Shown here in pieces: positions 20,076 through 29,265 of a stretch of DNA of 64,000 nucleotides; the stretch's first letter is position 1; each line of letters opens with the position of its first letter. The position numbers and the translations under genes were made by a program. This stretch comes from Deltaproteobacteria bacterium (GTDB lineage Bacteria > JAGRBM01 > JAHCIT01), in contig JAHCIT010000001.1 of the NCBI GenBank assembly GCA_026129095.1, forward strand, positions 434,245 through 498,244. Direction: 5' to 3'. The notes beneath the pieces were generated by a model. It searched no databases, was not told where the DNA came from, and was given only the letters and a program-made list of their open reading frames with translations.

Positions 20076-21608
20076 TCAGTGCACTGACGTTTCCAGGTAA
20101 TCCGCCAGTATTCGAACGCCCCAGCCAGTCGCACCACGCGGGTGATATCTCGACGGCCCCGATAGCCATGCGGTTCCCGCGATATCGCAATGAGCCCATG
20201 GGGTCTTGGGGTCCACAAACTCTCTCAGAAATGCCGCTGCTGTCAGCGTGCCCGCGTCTGGGCCGCCGGTATTTTTTAGATCGGCAATCTTGCTCTTTAC
20301 GAGATCCAGGTAGTCCTGATGAAATGGCAAACGCCACAAAAGGTCGCCCGTACGTGAAGCTGACTCCAGCAGGGATGCGGACAGTTTGTCGTCATTGGAG
20401 ATCAGCCCCGCGAAGGTGTGGCCGAGCGATACCACGCAGGCACCAGTAAGCGTTGCCAGATCAATGATCGCCCGTGGCTTGTATTTTTTCGCGTAGTCCA
20501 GCGCATCAATCAGGAGCATACGGCCTTCGGCATCGGTATTCAGGACCTCGACCGTTTTCCCGCTCCGGCTTGTGATAATATCTCCCGGCCGATAGGCACG
20601 GCCCGACGGCATGTTCTCGGTGCAGGGAGCGAGGCCGATGACGTTTACCTTCGGACTCAGCTCTTTCAGGGCCGCGAACAGCCCGATTACGGCGGCCGCG
20701 CCGGACATGTCATGTTTCATTTCGTCCATCTTGGCGACCGGTTTGAGCGATATTCCGCCCGTATCGAAGGTTACACCCTTGCCCACCACGACAACCGGAG
20801 CCTTCGAAGAAGCCGTTCCGCGATATTGCAAAACAATGAACCGGCACGGTTCCTCGGCACCTTGGGCCACTGCCAGGAACGCACCCATTTTCTCCTTGCG
20901 GATCTCGGCCGGGCCGAAAATTTTCACGGTGATCTGGCGTGATCCAGACGCCGTCTTTCGCGCCTGGTCGGCAAGGTGCGATGGCGTTGCGTAGTTGGCC
21001 GGCAGATTGGAAAGATCGCGTGCAAGACATGTGGCGCGGGCCAGCACCTCGCCGCGCTTCAGGCCACCTGCGAACCGGGCGGACTGTTTCATTCCCTCCG
21101 GAATCACCCCAATACGGGCTGGCAGCTTGCCGCTCGCTCCATTCGACTCCTGGCTGCTCGTACTCTTGCGAAACCGGTCAAACCGGTATCCGCCCAAAAC
21201 AAGACCTTCGGCCGCTGCCTGTGCAAAATCCTGTTCGTCAGCGCCCTTCGGGGGCTTCACCGCAACCGCCACGGTGAGTGATTTCGCCTTGCTGTCGGCG
21301 GCCCGGTTACCGACCCGCGAAAGTGCCAGACGCACACTGTCCAGCGTAAAGTTTTTCTCTGTTCCAAGACCGACCAGAAGGACCTGTCCGATATGATCAC
21401 TACCCGAGTCGACCAGATGGATCTGCTCCCCCGCCTTGGCCTTGAACTTCTGCCGTTTCCCGGCGCGTATGAGCGAAGCCGAAAGCCCCACAGGAAGCCC
21501 CCTGAACGGCTTTAAGCCGCCCTTATCCGGCGTATCCGAAACGACAATTGCCAACAGGTCGGTTTTCAGGGCGGGCGAAAGTGTTTTCTGCACGTCAAAC
21601 CGGGTCAC
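20076..21608 (-). CDS. pepA: Leucyl aminopeptidase (M17), PepA-like
   Basis: Two-metal cytosolic aminopeptidase. The catalytic C-domain shows VVVGKGVTFDTGGISLKP (metal/catalytic Lys), MKHDMSGAAAVIG (metal Asp), and the family signature NTDAEGRMLLIDALDYAKKY (metal Asp and Glu with catalytic Arg). The N-terminal macro-like domain occupies about residues 1-175. At 510 residues it has normal family length. Besides peptide turnover, E. coli PepA also binds DNA; nothing here shows whether that is shared. Monocistronic; the upstream region is shared with the GGDEF-PilZ gene. Confidence 0.95.
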   Translation of the reverse strand: MTRFDVQKTLSPALKTDLLAIVVSDTPDKGGLKPFRGLPVGLSASLIRAGKRQKFKAKAGEQIHLVDSGSDHIGQVLLVGLGTEKNFTLDSVRLALSRVGNRAADSKAKSLTVAVAVKPPKGADEQDFAQAAAEGLVLGGYRFDRFRKSTSSQESNGASGKLPARIGVIPEGMKQSARFAGGLKRGEVLARATCLARDLSNLPANYATPSHLADQARKTASGSRQITVKIFGPAEIRKEKMGAFLAVAQGAEEPCRFIVLQYRGTASSKAPVVVVGKGVTFDTGGISLKPVAKMDEMKHDMSGAAAVIGLFAALKELSPKVNVIGLAPCTENMPSGRAYRPGDIITSRSGKTVEVLNTDAEGRMLLIDALDYAKKYKPRAIIDLATLTGACVVSLGHTFAGLISNDDKLSASLLESASRTGDLLWRLPFHQDYLDLVKSKIADLKNTGGPDAGTLTAAAFLREFVDPKTPWAHCDIAGTAWLSGPSRYHPRGATGWGVRILADYLETSVH

Positions 21609-21753
21609 AAATGGTCTCCTTAAATCAAGGCGGCACAGCCTACCTCAAGAGTCCCCGACGCTAAGGTGCTGTCGCTATAACCGGGCACCCCGAGCGGTTC
21701 AATGGGGCAGGAAAGCGCTTCCATCGAGGAAATTCCCCGGATTCATATTTTTC

Positions 21754-21784
21754 TTGACACAACGCGGCCCGGTAGCAGTAAGCT
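21754..21784 (+). promoter_or_regulatory. Possible promoter of the GGDEF-PilZ gene
   Basis: A perfect -35 hexamer TTGACA is at 21754-21759. The best -10 match downstream (TAAGCT at 21779) is poor and sits at 19 bases, so an activator may be needed. The signal points toward the GGDEF-PilZ gene. Confidence 0.35.
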
Positions 21785-21896
21785 CCCGCCCCGGTGGGAA
21801 CCGGCCTGGCTGAAGACCGGTTTTTCAAGGTGAGGGCGTTTTCTGACAGCACTTGACACATCGCAACGGCGCAAGCTTGAGGAGTCCATCATCCGG

Positions 21897-23024
21897 ATGG
21901 CCTCCAAAGGTGTTCTCAAATCCCGGGAATTTGGCCGTAAGCTGGACGGTCTCACCCGGGAATACGGCAAGCAGGCGTATTCTGAACTGTTCCGTGTACT
22001 GGCGCATGTTGATCTGAAACCGGCGGTAGCCGAAAGCCACTGGCGAGAGGTAGTCGCCCACCAGAAAGATATGGCCACCCGGATGGGGCGGCCAGTCGAT
22101 CTGCGTGTGGCCATGCTTGACCATTTCCTTACTATCCGGCGCAAGCTCAAGAATCCGACAATCCTCGAGTTCCGCGTTTATCAGGCAACCGAGCGGTCAT
22201 CTATCCAGGATGAACTGACCGGGCTGTACAACTATCGCTACTTCAACAATGCCCTCGACCGGGAATTCAGGCGCTCCACCCGATATGGCGGCGTCCTGTC
22301 GGTACTCATTTTCGACATAGACAACTTCAAGCTTTACAACGACCAGAACGGTCACGTGGCAGGCAATGCCGTTCTTTACAAGATAGCGAAAATCATGAAG
22401 ACCAAGGTGCGTGATGTGGACACCCTTGCCCGCTACGGCGGCGAGGAGTTTGCCATCATCCTTCCTGAAACCACCAAGCAGGGAGCGATGATGGTGGCTG
22501 AACGCATCCGTCATGCCATTGAAGCGGCGGCATTTCCATTCTCGGCGAAAATGCCAGGCGGGAAACTCACCGTATCAGGTGGCCTTGCCACCAGTCCGTT
22601 CGATGCCCGCACAGCGACAGCCTTGCTGGAAAATGCCGACCGCGCCCTCTACCTCGCCAAGGGCGAAGGGAAAAACTGCGTCCGGACGTTCATAACTGAA
22701 ACCCGGTCGTTCACCCGTGTCCCCGCAAAAGTACTCGGCCAGTTCCGGCTCTTGTCGCACCACACAGGAATTATCGCTACCAAGAACCTGTCCAAAAATG
22801 GCCTGCTGTTCGAGTCGAAAGCGCCCATGCCAATCGGATCAATCATCGAACTGGGCATCCGCCTTACCCAGCGCAAGAGCATCAGGCTCAAGGCCAGTGT
22901 GGTCCGTGTGGAAAGTGCGGGAGAAAACCGGTTCGATATCGGAGTTATCATCACCCGGATTAGCGCTGCCGACCGCAAGGCGCTCGACCATTTTATCGAT
23001 TCCCGGGTTCCGGATTCAGAATAG
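21897..23024 (+). CDS. GGDEF diguanylate cyclase with C-terminal PilZ domain
   Basis: Makes the second messenger c-di-GMP and probably also binds it. The helical N-terminus (about 1-100) has no known sensor. The GGDEF domain (about 102-265) has an intact active-site GGEEF (181-185) and an RxxD inhibitory site (RDVD, 172-175) exactly five residues before it. Residues about 270-370 form a PilZ-like domain with NLSKNG; the upstream arginine motif is not clear. ATG 21897 is used here, but the frame is open back to 21834, and a CTG at 21843 has a strong AAGGTGAGGG before it; an 18-residue longer protein is possible. Confidence 0.88.
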   Translation: MASKGVLKSREFGRKLDGLTREYGKQAYSELFRVLAHVDLKPAVAESHWREVVAHQKDMATRMGRPVDLRVAMLDHFLTIRRKLKNPTILEFRVYQATERSSIQDELTGLYNYRYFNNALDREFRRSTRYGGVLSVLIFDIDNFKLYNDQNGHVAGNAVLYKIAKIMKTKVRDVDTLARYGGEEFAIILPETTKQGAMMVAERIRHAIEAAAFPFSAKMPGGKLTVSGGLATSPFDARTATALLENADRALYLAKGEGKNCVRTFITETRSFTRVPAKVLGQFRLLSHHTGIIATKNLSKNGLLFESKAPMPIGSIIELGIRLTQRKSIRLKASVVRVESAGENRFDIGVIITRISAADRKALDHFIDSRVPDSE

Positions 23025-23081
23025 ACAACATTCGCCACAACGGCTTGCCAGCCGGTGCGGGCGCGTCTACAGGTGCCGCCC

Positions 23082-24371
23082 ATGCTTGATCTGAAACGCA
23101 TTCGCAAGGATCCCGCCGCCGTTAAAGCCCAGCTTTCCCGGCGACGGCCCGATCTGGACGGAGCCATCGACGAACTGCTGGGCGTTGATGAACAGGCCCG
23201 TACTGCCATTCAGGCATTTGAAACGCTGCAGGCAAGGCGAAAGCAGCTTTCGGAGCAGATCGGGCGCAAGAAAAAGGCGAATGAGGACACGTCAACTACT
23301 GAAGCCGAAGTCCGGGAACTGGCGGAAACAATCAGGATCACTGAACAAAAGCGCGAGGAACTGGACCGAAGCGTCGAGTCGAAGCTGCTGAACATTCCGA
23401 ATGCGCCACATGAATCGGTTCCTGTGGGCGACGATTCAAGCGACAATCCGGTTGTGCACACGCACGGCACGGTTCCCAGTTTCAATTTTACTCCCAAAGA
23501 TCATGTGGAGCTCGGAGAAAAACTCGCCATACTGGATTTCGAACGGGCGGCAAAGATCGCCGGAGCCCGGTTCAGCGTGCTCATAGGCAAAGGTGCCCAG
23601 CTTGAGCGGGCACTCGCCCAGTTCATGCTGGACGTACATTCAAGAGAGCACGGCTACACCGAGTGCTCACCGCCGTTGCTGGTGGAGCCGCATTCTGCAC
23701 TGGGAACCGGCCAGCTTCCCAAGTTCCGTGAGGACATGTTTGCTGTCAGGCTGGCTGATGGCGCGGAAAAATTCCTGATCCCCACGGCCGAAGTTCCGGT
23801 GACTAACCTGCACCGGGAAGAAATCCTGCCGGAAGAATCGCTGCCGAAACGGTACGTGGCACATACGCCCTGCTTCCGCAGCGAAGCCGGTTCCTATGGC
23901 AAGGACACCCGGGGACTTATCCGGCAGCACCAGTTCTACAAGGTGGAACTGGTCCAGTTTGTCCATCCATCGGCGAGCTATGAAGTACTGGAACAGCTGA
24001 CTGCACATGCAGAGAAAATCCTGGACCTACTGGAACTCCCCTATCGTCGCGTAACGCTCTGCACAGGGGATCTCGGCTTTTCATCTGCGAAAACCTACGA
24101 TCTAGAAGTCTGGCTGCCTTCCCAAAAAGCGTACCGCGAGATTTCATCCTGTTCGAACTTCGAGGATTTTCAGGCCCGGCGGACCCAGATCCGGTTCAAG
24201 CCAAAGGGTGGCGGCAAGCCAGAATTCGTCCACACATTGAATGGTTCCGGACTCGCTGTAGGCCGGACCTGGCTCGCACTGCTGGAAAACCACCAGCGCG
24301 AGGACGGAACAGTCGCCATTCCAAGACCACTCCAACCGTACATGGGCGGGTTGACGGAACTGAGGCCATAG
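23082..24371 (+). CDS. serS: Seryl-tRNA synthetase
   Basis: Class II aminoacyl-tRNA synthetase charging tRNA-Ser. An N-terminal coiled-coil arm (about residues 20-110, charged heptad-like) is followed by the catalytic domain. Motif 2 lies in [20 protein letters not shown] and motif 3 in [20 protein letters not shown] 23082 ([11 protein letters not shown]) is the standard family start; an in-frame codon at 23055 adds an atypical leader. Full length at 429 residues. The rRNA methyltransferase-like trmL follows closely. Confidence 0.97.
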   Translation: MLDLKRIRKDPAAVKAQLSRRRPDLDGAIDELLGVDEQARTAIQAFETLQARRKQLSEQIGRKKKANEDTSTTEAEVRELAETIRITEQKREELDRSVESKLLNIPNAPHESVPVGDDSSDNPVVHTHGTVPSFNFTPKDHVELGEKLAILDFERAAKIAGARFSVLIGKGAQLERALAQFMLDVHSREHGYTECSPPLLVEPHSALGTGQLPKFREDMFAVRLADGAEKFLIPTAEVPVTNLHREEILPEESLPKRYVAHTPCFRSEAGSYGKDTRGLIRQHQFYKVELVQFVHPSASYEVLEQLTAHAEKILDLLELPYRRVTLCTGDLGFSSAKTYDLEVWLPSQKAYREISSCSNFEDFQARRTQIRFKPKGGGKPEFVHTLNGSGLAVGRTWLALLENHQREDGTVAIPRPLQPYMGGLTELRP

Positions 24372-24459
24372 GGCCGGGGCTCGCCAGGAAGCTGCCATGG
24401 CCCGACATGATCTCGTCTCCACCCACGACCCGCTCTCACCGCTGACTCCAGGAGGCCAC

Positions 24460-24936
24460 GTGCGTGCGCCTGTTAGGCTTGTTCTGCATGAGCCTGAAAT
24501 CCCACAAAACACAGGCTCCATAGCGCGGCTGTGCGCCGCCACCCGGACAGCACTGCACGTCGTTGAGCCAGCAGCATTCGATCTGTCCAGCAGCAAGCTG
24601 AAAAGGGCGGGGCTTGATTACTGGCCTCATGTGGAGATGTTCGCCCATGGCAGCTGGAGCGAACTCGAAGCACTCATCAACCGTACGGGTGGCCGCATTG
24701 TTGTCACGAGCAAGAAAACCGGTGTCTCTTACGCGGAGTATGACTTCGAAGCCGGCGACTGGATTGTGATGGGTAAGGAAACCAAGGGGCTTCCTGACCA
24801 TATGCTCAGCCGCTACCAGGAACAGGCTGTCAGGATTCCGATTTATGCGGAGAACGTCCGGTCCCTGAATCTCGCCAATGCGGCCAGTATCATTTTATAC
24901 GAGGCTCTCCGCAAAACTGGCGGATTGCCGGGCTGA
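24460..24936 (+). CDS. trmL: tRNA (cytidine/uridine-34-2'-O)-methyltransferase TrmL
   Basis: SPOUT-class methyltransferase acting on the wobble base of tRNA-Leu. Motifs are LVLHEPEIPQNTGSIARLC at the start, IVMGKETKGLPDHML in the middle, and the knot segment IPIYAENVRSLNLANAASIILYEALR at the end. GTG 24460 with AGGAGG four bases before gives the family-typical N-terminus; ATG 24397 with AGGAAG would add 21 non-conserved residues and cannot be excluded. It lies just downstream of serS, so both probably form a translation-related operon. Confidence 0.92.
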   Translation: MRAPVRLVLHEPEIPQNTGSIARLCAATRTALHVVEPAAFDLSSSKLKRAGLDYWPHVEMFAHGSWSELEALINRTGGRIVVTSKKTGVSYAEYDFEAGDWIVMGKETKGLPDHMLSRYQEQAVRIPIYAENVRSLNLANAASIILYEALRKTGGLPG

Positions 24937-24983
24937 CCCAGAGTCCGGGTGTTTTTGCCGTGAATACGGTACGCTAGTCACCG

Positions 24984-26798
24984 GTGAAAGAAACCAAGGA
25001 CAAACCCGAAGCGGGACTTTCCGTCCGGACCGTCGGCCATTTCGCTCACGACCGGTGGTTGATGGCAGTGTTATCTCTTGTCTACTGGGGTCTCGTGCTC
25101 ACTGTCTGGGGCAGGACTGGAGATGTCGCCACAGATGCATTCAATGATCTTACCACCGTATTCCGGTGGGAATCGGGCCAGAAGCTTTATGAGGAAATCC
25201 AGTGGCTACATGGTCCCATGCCACCCATTCTGGTGCGCACCGTTCGTCTCATATGGGGCCGGACTGTAGAGAGCTATCTTCTCCTGTGTGCTCTATTCGC
25301 CTGGGCCGAGTGGATATTCGCCTGGCATCTTATCCGGCGCCATGCCGGGCCAACTGCATCGGCAATGACTGTTCTGATAATCTGGGCATTTTTCACCTTC
25401 GAACCGGATGTGTTCGCACGGCTTCTGCCGGTAAACTTCTCATCGCTGGCGGCATCAGTATTCGTTCTGGCCCTGCTGAATCTGCTCGATTCAGACTGGA
25501 TCCGCCAACATCGCACTGGCCCGACAATGGCGGCGGCCGCTGTCGCCCTGATACTTCTCACAAAAGTCGAGTTCGGGCTTGCGGCATGGGCCGCCTTGCT
25601 TGCAGCGGTCTCCTTGCGTCCAGAACCCGGAAGGGTGGCAGGTATGGCCGTGGTATTACTATTCCCAGCAGCGGCTTACCTTCTCACCTGCGCGATATTC
25701 CCCTCTTTCTGGGAAATCGCCAGCCCCGCAAAAGTAGCAGGCAACGAATTTGGCCGACTCTATCTTCAGTATGGCGGCTCAATCACGAATCTTAAGACCG
25801 CGCTCCATTTCCTGATGATCGTGGCCGGGTCAACGGTAGTGTTTTTTGGCTTTACGGGATCGGTACTAGCACTTGCAGCAGGCCACTGGAAACGGTCGGC
25901 TGCTATCGTCGCGATCGCAGCAGCAATTATCACTCTCCTGTTTTCCATCGACTGGCTGGGTATTGGTCTTACAACGAGCGAGCGTCTCCGCTGGCATCTC
26001 AGTTTGGCTTTCCTCATCCCCGGCCTGCTCTGGGGCATTATCCAGACGGCACGGGATTCCGGGCACCGTCATGAGCTGCCCCTGATATTATGTGCTCTAC
26101 TCTTGCTCTCACGGACACCGAACCAGCTACTTCCCGCCCGGTACGGGGCTTTCTATCTCCTGCCGGCACTTGTGCTGGCAATTTCCTGGCTTGCAGCACT
26201 AACAAAGAGGCTGGCCAGCCGGAACACAATCCGGGCGTCAGGGATAGTGCTGTTCGCCCTGATGATACCCGCCGGATTTCATGCTGCCACCAGCATTGAA
26301 CGCTTCAGGGCCAAGCGTTACCCGCTACCGGAATCTGCGGGCGCCCTCCGCACCTATGATTTCCGGACCATGGTGATTGGGCCAGCCATCGCGTATCTCC
26401 GGGGAAACCTGAAAGCCGGCGAGAAGATTGCTGTCGTTCCCAACGAGCCGGTGCTTTACTATGCCACCGGCGCACTACCCGCTTGGCCGGACCACAACTA
26501 TATTGGCCACCTAGTACGCGGTGATGACGAACAGGCTCTGGCTGAACTGGCGTTTTCAGAATCGAGATTCATCGTCATGTCAAACCGGCCGTATGCCGAG
26601 TTCGATAATGGGCGTGCGGGTTCCGGTTTTGCGAACTACCTTGGAGCAGAACTCCCACACCGTGCCCGGAAGGTGGCGGAGTTTTCTACGGCACCGGGCG
26701 CGAAAGATGCCCCACAAGGCAAGGTGGAAAATTTCTACCGGATTCGAATATGGGAGGTCCTGCCGACAAGACCTGCTGAAGCCAGCGAACGCCCCTAG
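24984..26798 (+). CDS. Polytopic membrane glycosyltransferase-like protein (GT-C type)
   Basis: About ten hydrophobic segments between residues 25 and 440, and a soluble C-terminal domain of about 150 residues. The first extracytoplasmic loop (TDAFNDLTTVFRWESGQKLY...WLHGPMPP) resembles the acidic loop and GP-P segment of GT39/PMT-like enzymes that move sugars from polyprenyl-phosphate donors. Donor and acceptor are unknown. The GTG start at 24984 is 47 bases after trmL. Its 3' end overlaps the convergent phosphatase gene by 4 bases. Confidence 0.75.
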   Translation: MKETKDKPEAGLSVRTVGHFAHDRWLMAVLSLVYWGLVLTVWGRTGDVATDAFNDLTTVFRWESGQKLYEEIQWLHGPMPPILVRTVRLIWGRTVESYLLLCALFAWAEWIFAWHLIRRHAGPTASAMTVLIIWAFFTFEPDVFARLLPVNFSSLAASVFVLALLNLLDSDWIRQHRTGPTMAAAAVALILLTKVEFGLAAWAALLAAVSLRPEPGRVAGMAVVLLFPAAAYLLTCAIFPSFWEIASPAKVAGNEFGRLYLQYGGSITNLKTALHFLMIVAGSTVVFFGFTGSVLALAAGHWKRSAAIVAIAAAIITLLFSIDWLGIGLTTSERLRWHLSLAFLIPGLLWGIIQTARDSGHRHELPLILCALLLLSRTPNQLLPARYGAFYLLPALVLAISWLAALTKRLASRNTIRASGIVLFALMIPAGFHAATSIERFRAKRYPLPESAGALRTYDFRTMVIGPAIAYLRGNLKAGEKIAVVPNEPVLYYATGALPAWPDHNYIGHLVRGDDEQALAELAFSESRFIVMSNRPYAEFDNGRAGSGFANYLGAELPHRARKVAEFSTAPGAKDAPQGKVENFYRIRIWEVLPTRPAEASERP

Positions 26799-27679
26799 AA
26801 CATCCGGGCTCCCGCATCCTGACGGCCACGGACTCCCTCTTCACGCACTTCCACCAGTTCACCAATAAAGCGGAGCACTTCTTCTATATCGCGGGCGAAG
26901 AACCTGGCCTTGGACTGCTCATTCTTTCCTACATGAACCGTTGTGGCGAAACTGCCAAGAGCAGCAAATACCGGTTCATCGGTCTGGTCGTCCCCGAAAT
27001 AAATGCAGATATCGCCCTGGACATTGAACCCTACACGACGAAGTGCGGCGACTGCAGCGGTTCCCTTGTCATGACCCGTTTCCTGGACGATCCCAATGGA
27101 AGACTTGGATCGTTCGATCCGCAGCATGGCGGCACGGCCGCCTATAATTTCTCCAAGCCTTGTGCGATCAGATTCCCGCGTAAGTCCATACACGCGAACA
27201 AATCCACCCAGACGTTCGATCTTTACGCCTTTCATTCGTGAAACAGCTTTTTTCAGATCGGAATGCACCTGATCGAGCAAAACCGAACCATGTGTCAGTT
27301 CGATATGCATGGGAAGCCCGACCGGCGGAGCGTACTCCAGCCCGAGACTCCCGCAGAGATGCACATTCACCCCGGCAAACAGCTTTGCCAGTTCGGTAAG
27401 CGGGCGCTCGCTGACAATCCCGGCATAGGTCTGCTTGAGCGCAACCAGATCGGCAAAGTTCTGCCGCGTGGATGACTTCAGCTTTGCCGCTGGTCCATCA
27501 AATTTTGCGGGGACCAGTGTTCCATCCAGGTCAACCAGAAGAAAAAACTTCTGTGCCCAGCGAGCACGGTTAAAGATTACTTTCTTGGCTAGGCGGAGCT
27601 GCTCCATCTGGTTCATTTGCTGGCGAACCGTGACCAAGTGCCTGCCAGCTTCGACGTCCCCCGCTTCGTCCGGATTCAC
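26795..27679 (-). CDS. Trehalose-phosphatase-like HAD hydrolase (OtsB family)
   Basis: HAD phosphatase with motif I FLLVDLDGTLV (nucleophile Asp), the SERP phrase of trehalose-phosphatases (motif II region), GHDKGTAAVAALR (motif III Lys), and FGDDQTDEPVFAALG (motif IV). This ordering fits OtsB, which dephosphorylates trehalose-6-phosphate to trehalose. No trehalose-6-phosphate synthase is in the window, so substrate is inferred. The GTG start at 27679 has a weak ribosome site; ATG codons at 27616 and 27607 are alternatives. Confidence 0.8.
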   Translation of the reverse strand: MNPDEAGDVEAGRHLVTVRQQMNQMEQLRLAKKVIFNRARWAQKFFLLVDLDGTLVPAKFDGPAAKLKSSTRQNFADLVALKQTYAGIVSERPLTELAKLFAGVNVHLCGSLGLEYAPPVGLPMHIELTHGSVLLDQVHSDLKKAVSRMKGVKIERLGGFVRVYGLTRESDRTRLGEIIGGRAAMLRIERSKSSIGIVQETGHDKGTAAVAALRRVGFNVQGDICIYFGDDQTDEPVFAALGSFATTVHVGKNEQSKARFFARDIEEVLRFIGELVEVREEGVRGRQDAGARMF

Positions 27680-27925
27680 CCTGAGGAAAAAGGTATGCCG
27701 GGTTCCGGAAAATTTAAGACCTGCAAAACCGTTTGTTAAAAATACCGCTTTCTCCGACCCCGGTCAACTATTTGAAATTACAGGTATTTAGCCGCGCATG
27801 AAAGCTTCTTTGAGGGCTCTAGCTGCTTTGGAAGCTCCTTAGTTACCACTTTTCGGTGCCATATTCGTATTTTTTTGCGGACTTCTGACCTCTGTCAGTG
27901 GATTTGGTCCACTTTCGACTGATGC
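27680..27925. other. Intergenic region between divergent otsB-like and CBS genes
   Basis: No gene is supported here. It contains a small perfect hairpin AGTGGATTTGGTCCACT at about 27896-27912 and an A/T-rich stretch (about 27860-27885) that could hold promoters for either divergent gene. The part nearest the CBS gene resembles a riboswitch and is listed separately. Confidence 0.5.
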
Positions 27926-28012
27926 TCACGTCACGAAAGGGGGCCGCCGCCAAATCGAAAAGAAAAGCCCGGCAACGCAAAGCCCACGCGGAGCGGTAAC
28001 GGTCTTAACCAA
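27926..28012 (+). promoter_or_regulatory. Possible GEMM-like (cyclic dinucleotide) riboswitch upstream of the CBS gene
   Basis: The leader contains CACGAAAGGGGG, a GAAAAG loop, and the core GGCAACGCAAAGCCCACG. This matches the ACGCAAAGCC core of GEMM-I c-di-GMP/cGAMP riboswitches. It is followed by a GGTAACGGTCTTAACC hairpin like the terminal GGTA...TACC helix. The first helix is not a clean match, so the assignment rests on order and core only. It ends about 30 bases before the ATG. Delta-proteobacteria are known to use such elements. Confidence 0.4.
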
Positions 28013-28042
28013 AACAAGGACGCGGTCCCAGGGAGAAGACAA

Positions 28043-28468
28043 ATGAAACTGGAAAAGCTCGCATTCGGTCTGGTGGTCAAGGCGGAACCGCATCACTCAA
28101 TCCGCAAGGTGGCAGGGCTTATGTCAGCCCGGAACGTGGGATCGGTCGTCATCACCGCCCGCAACAAGGTGCTGGGTATCGTTACCGACCGTGATATCGC
28201 TGGCTGGGTTGCAGGCGGCGGCAAGAGCGCCGACAGCACTCATATCGGGGAGATCATGACGAAGTTCCCGCTGGTCGCCTCTGTCGATGATGAACTGGAG
28301 CCGACTCTCGACAAGATGGCCAAGAAGGGCGTTCACCGTATCCCGATCATCACCCGCAAGGGCGATGTGGCAGGTGTGCTTTCCACCGATGATGCCCTCG
28401 TGCTGGTATCGAGGTATCTCGCCGACATAGCCGCGATCGTTGAGAAGCCTCGCGGCAAGAAGAAATAG
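28043..28468 (+). CDS. CBS-domain pair protein
   Basis: A 141-residue protein made of two CBS motifs (about residues 8-62 and 72-132), with VGSVVITARNKVLGIVTDRDIAGW and VHRIPIITRKGDVAGVLSTDDAL. Such pairs bind adenine nucleotides and tune partner proteins. The C-terminus is basic (KPRGKKK). GGGAGAAG precedes the ATG. No effector domain is attached, so the partner is unknown. The possible GEMM-like leader suggests second-messenger control, unproven. Confidence 0.93.
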   Translation: MKLEKLAFGLVVKAEPHHSIRKVAGLMSARNVGSVVITARNKVLGIVTDRDIAGWVAGGGKSADSTHIGEIMTKFPLVASVDDELEPTLDKMAKKGVHRIPIITRKGDVAGVLSTDDALVLVSRYLADIAAIVEKPRGKKK

Positions 28469-28496
28469 AGAAAAGCCCTTTTCCTTCCGGTACGCC

Positions 28497-28537
28497 CGGA
28501 GAAGGTGCCTTCTTCCGCTAACGGAGAAGGTGCCTTC
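28497..28537. repeat. Tandem 16-bp direct repeat, each unit forming a hairpin
   Basis: CGGAGAAGGTGCCTTC occurs at 28497-28512 and identically at 28522-28537 (period 25). Each unit can fold as AGAAGG-TG-CCTTCT. The array lies between the CBS gene stop and the DUF4149-like gene. It may be a terminator-like or processing element, though no clear T-run follows. Confidence 0.75.
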
Positions 28538-28595
28538 CTTTGGTGTGTCTGTCTCCAATCCATGATAGAAATGCCCGGAGCCATGGAGGTGAATA

Positions 28596-29120
28596 ATGCC
28601 CGCATGGTGGCACATGCTTGTTATCCTGTCGGTCGCACTATGGATTGGCCCGCTCGTCTTTTTCAGTTTTCTGGTTGCTCCGACCGTGTTCCAGTCCCTG
28701 GATATGGAACAGGCTGCCAAATTCATGCGTATGATGTTTCCGCGCTACTATGCTTTCCAAGTAGTGGTTGCAGTAGCCCTGACGGGTTTTGTGGCGGTGG
28801 CCGCGGGAACGGGTAAAGCCGAGACTGTTTTTCACACGGGCCGGGGAGCCGTCGTTCCTGTCTTTATCGGTTTCCTTTGTGCCATGCTGGGAAAGCGCTG
28901 GCTAACCCCACGGGTGAACGAAGCCCGGGACCTCCGGGCAGCAGCAAAGCCGGATACTCCCGAGTTCGCTGAGGCTAAAAAGCAATTCAGTAGATATCAC
29001 CGTATCTCAGTGCAAGTTAACCTGCTCGCCATATTATCGGCGATCACGTTTACCGTCTTCTATGCACTGGCCAGTGCGCCCCGGATGTTCGGACCGGCAG
29101 GACTGGGGCCATCTCCCTGA
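28596..29120 (+). CDS. DUF4149-like membrane protein
   Basis: Four membrane helices (residues about 8-30, 52-70, 85-103, 142-162). The start AWWHMLVILSVALWIGPLVFFSFLVAPTVF is characteristic of the DUF4149/TMEM205 family, with later ALTGFVAVAAG and RYHRISVQVNLLAIL. The role of the family is unknown. The ATG follows ATGGAGGTGAATA, a strong ribosome site. It lies between the CBS gene and rpsU on the same strand, and could be cotranscribed with either. Confidence 0.85.
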   Translation: MPAWWHMLVILSVALWIGPLVFFSFLVAPTVFQSLDMEQAAKFMRMMFPRYYAFQVVVAVALTGFVAVAAGTGKAETVFHTGRGAVVPVFIGFLCAMLGKRWLTPRVNEARDLRAAAKPDTPEFAEAKKQFSRYHRISVQVNLLAILSAITFTVFYALASAPRMFGPAGLGPSP

Positions 29121-29265
29121 CCCTGCCCCTTTTGACTTCCCAGTCCGGAGAAGCCAAGAACGGCCCGCCGCAAGGCTCTGTAGGAGCCAGATGGCCCAAT
29201 CCAGCGCCGCCATGGGGCGGCGGAGCCTCTCGCAAGGGCTTTTAACGGAAGGCGGGTGATTTATC

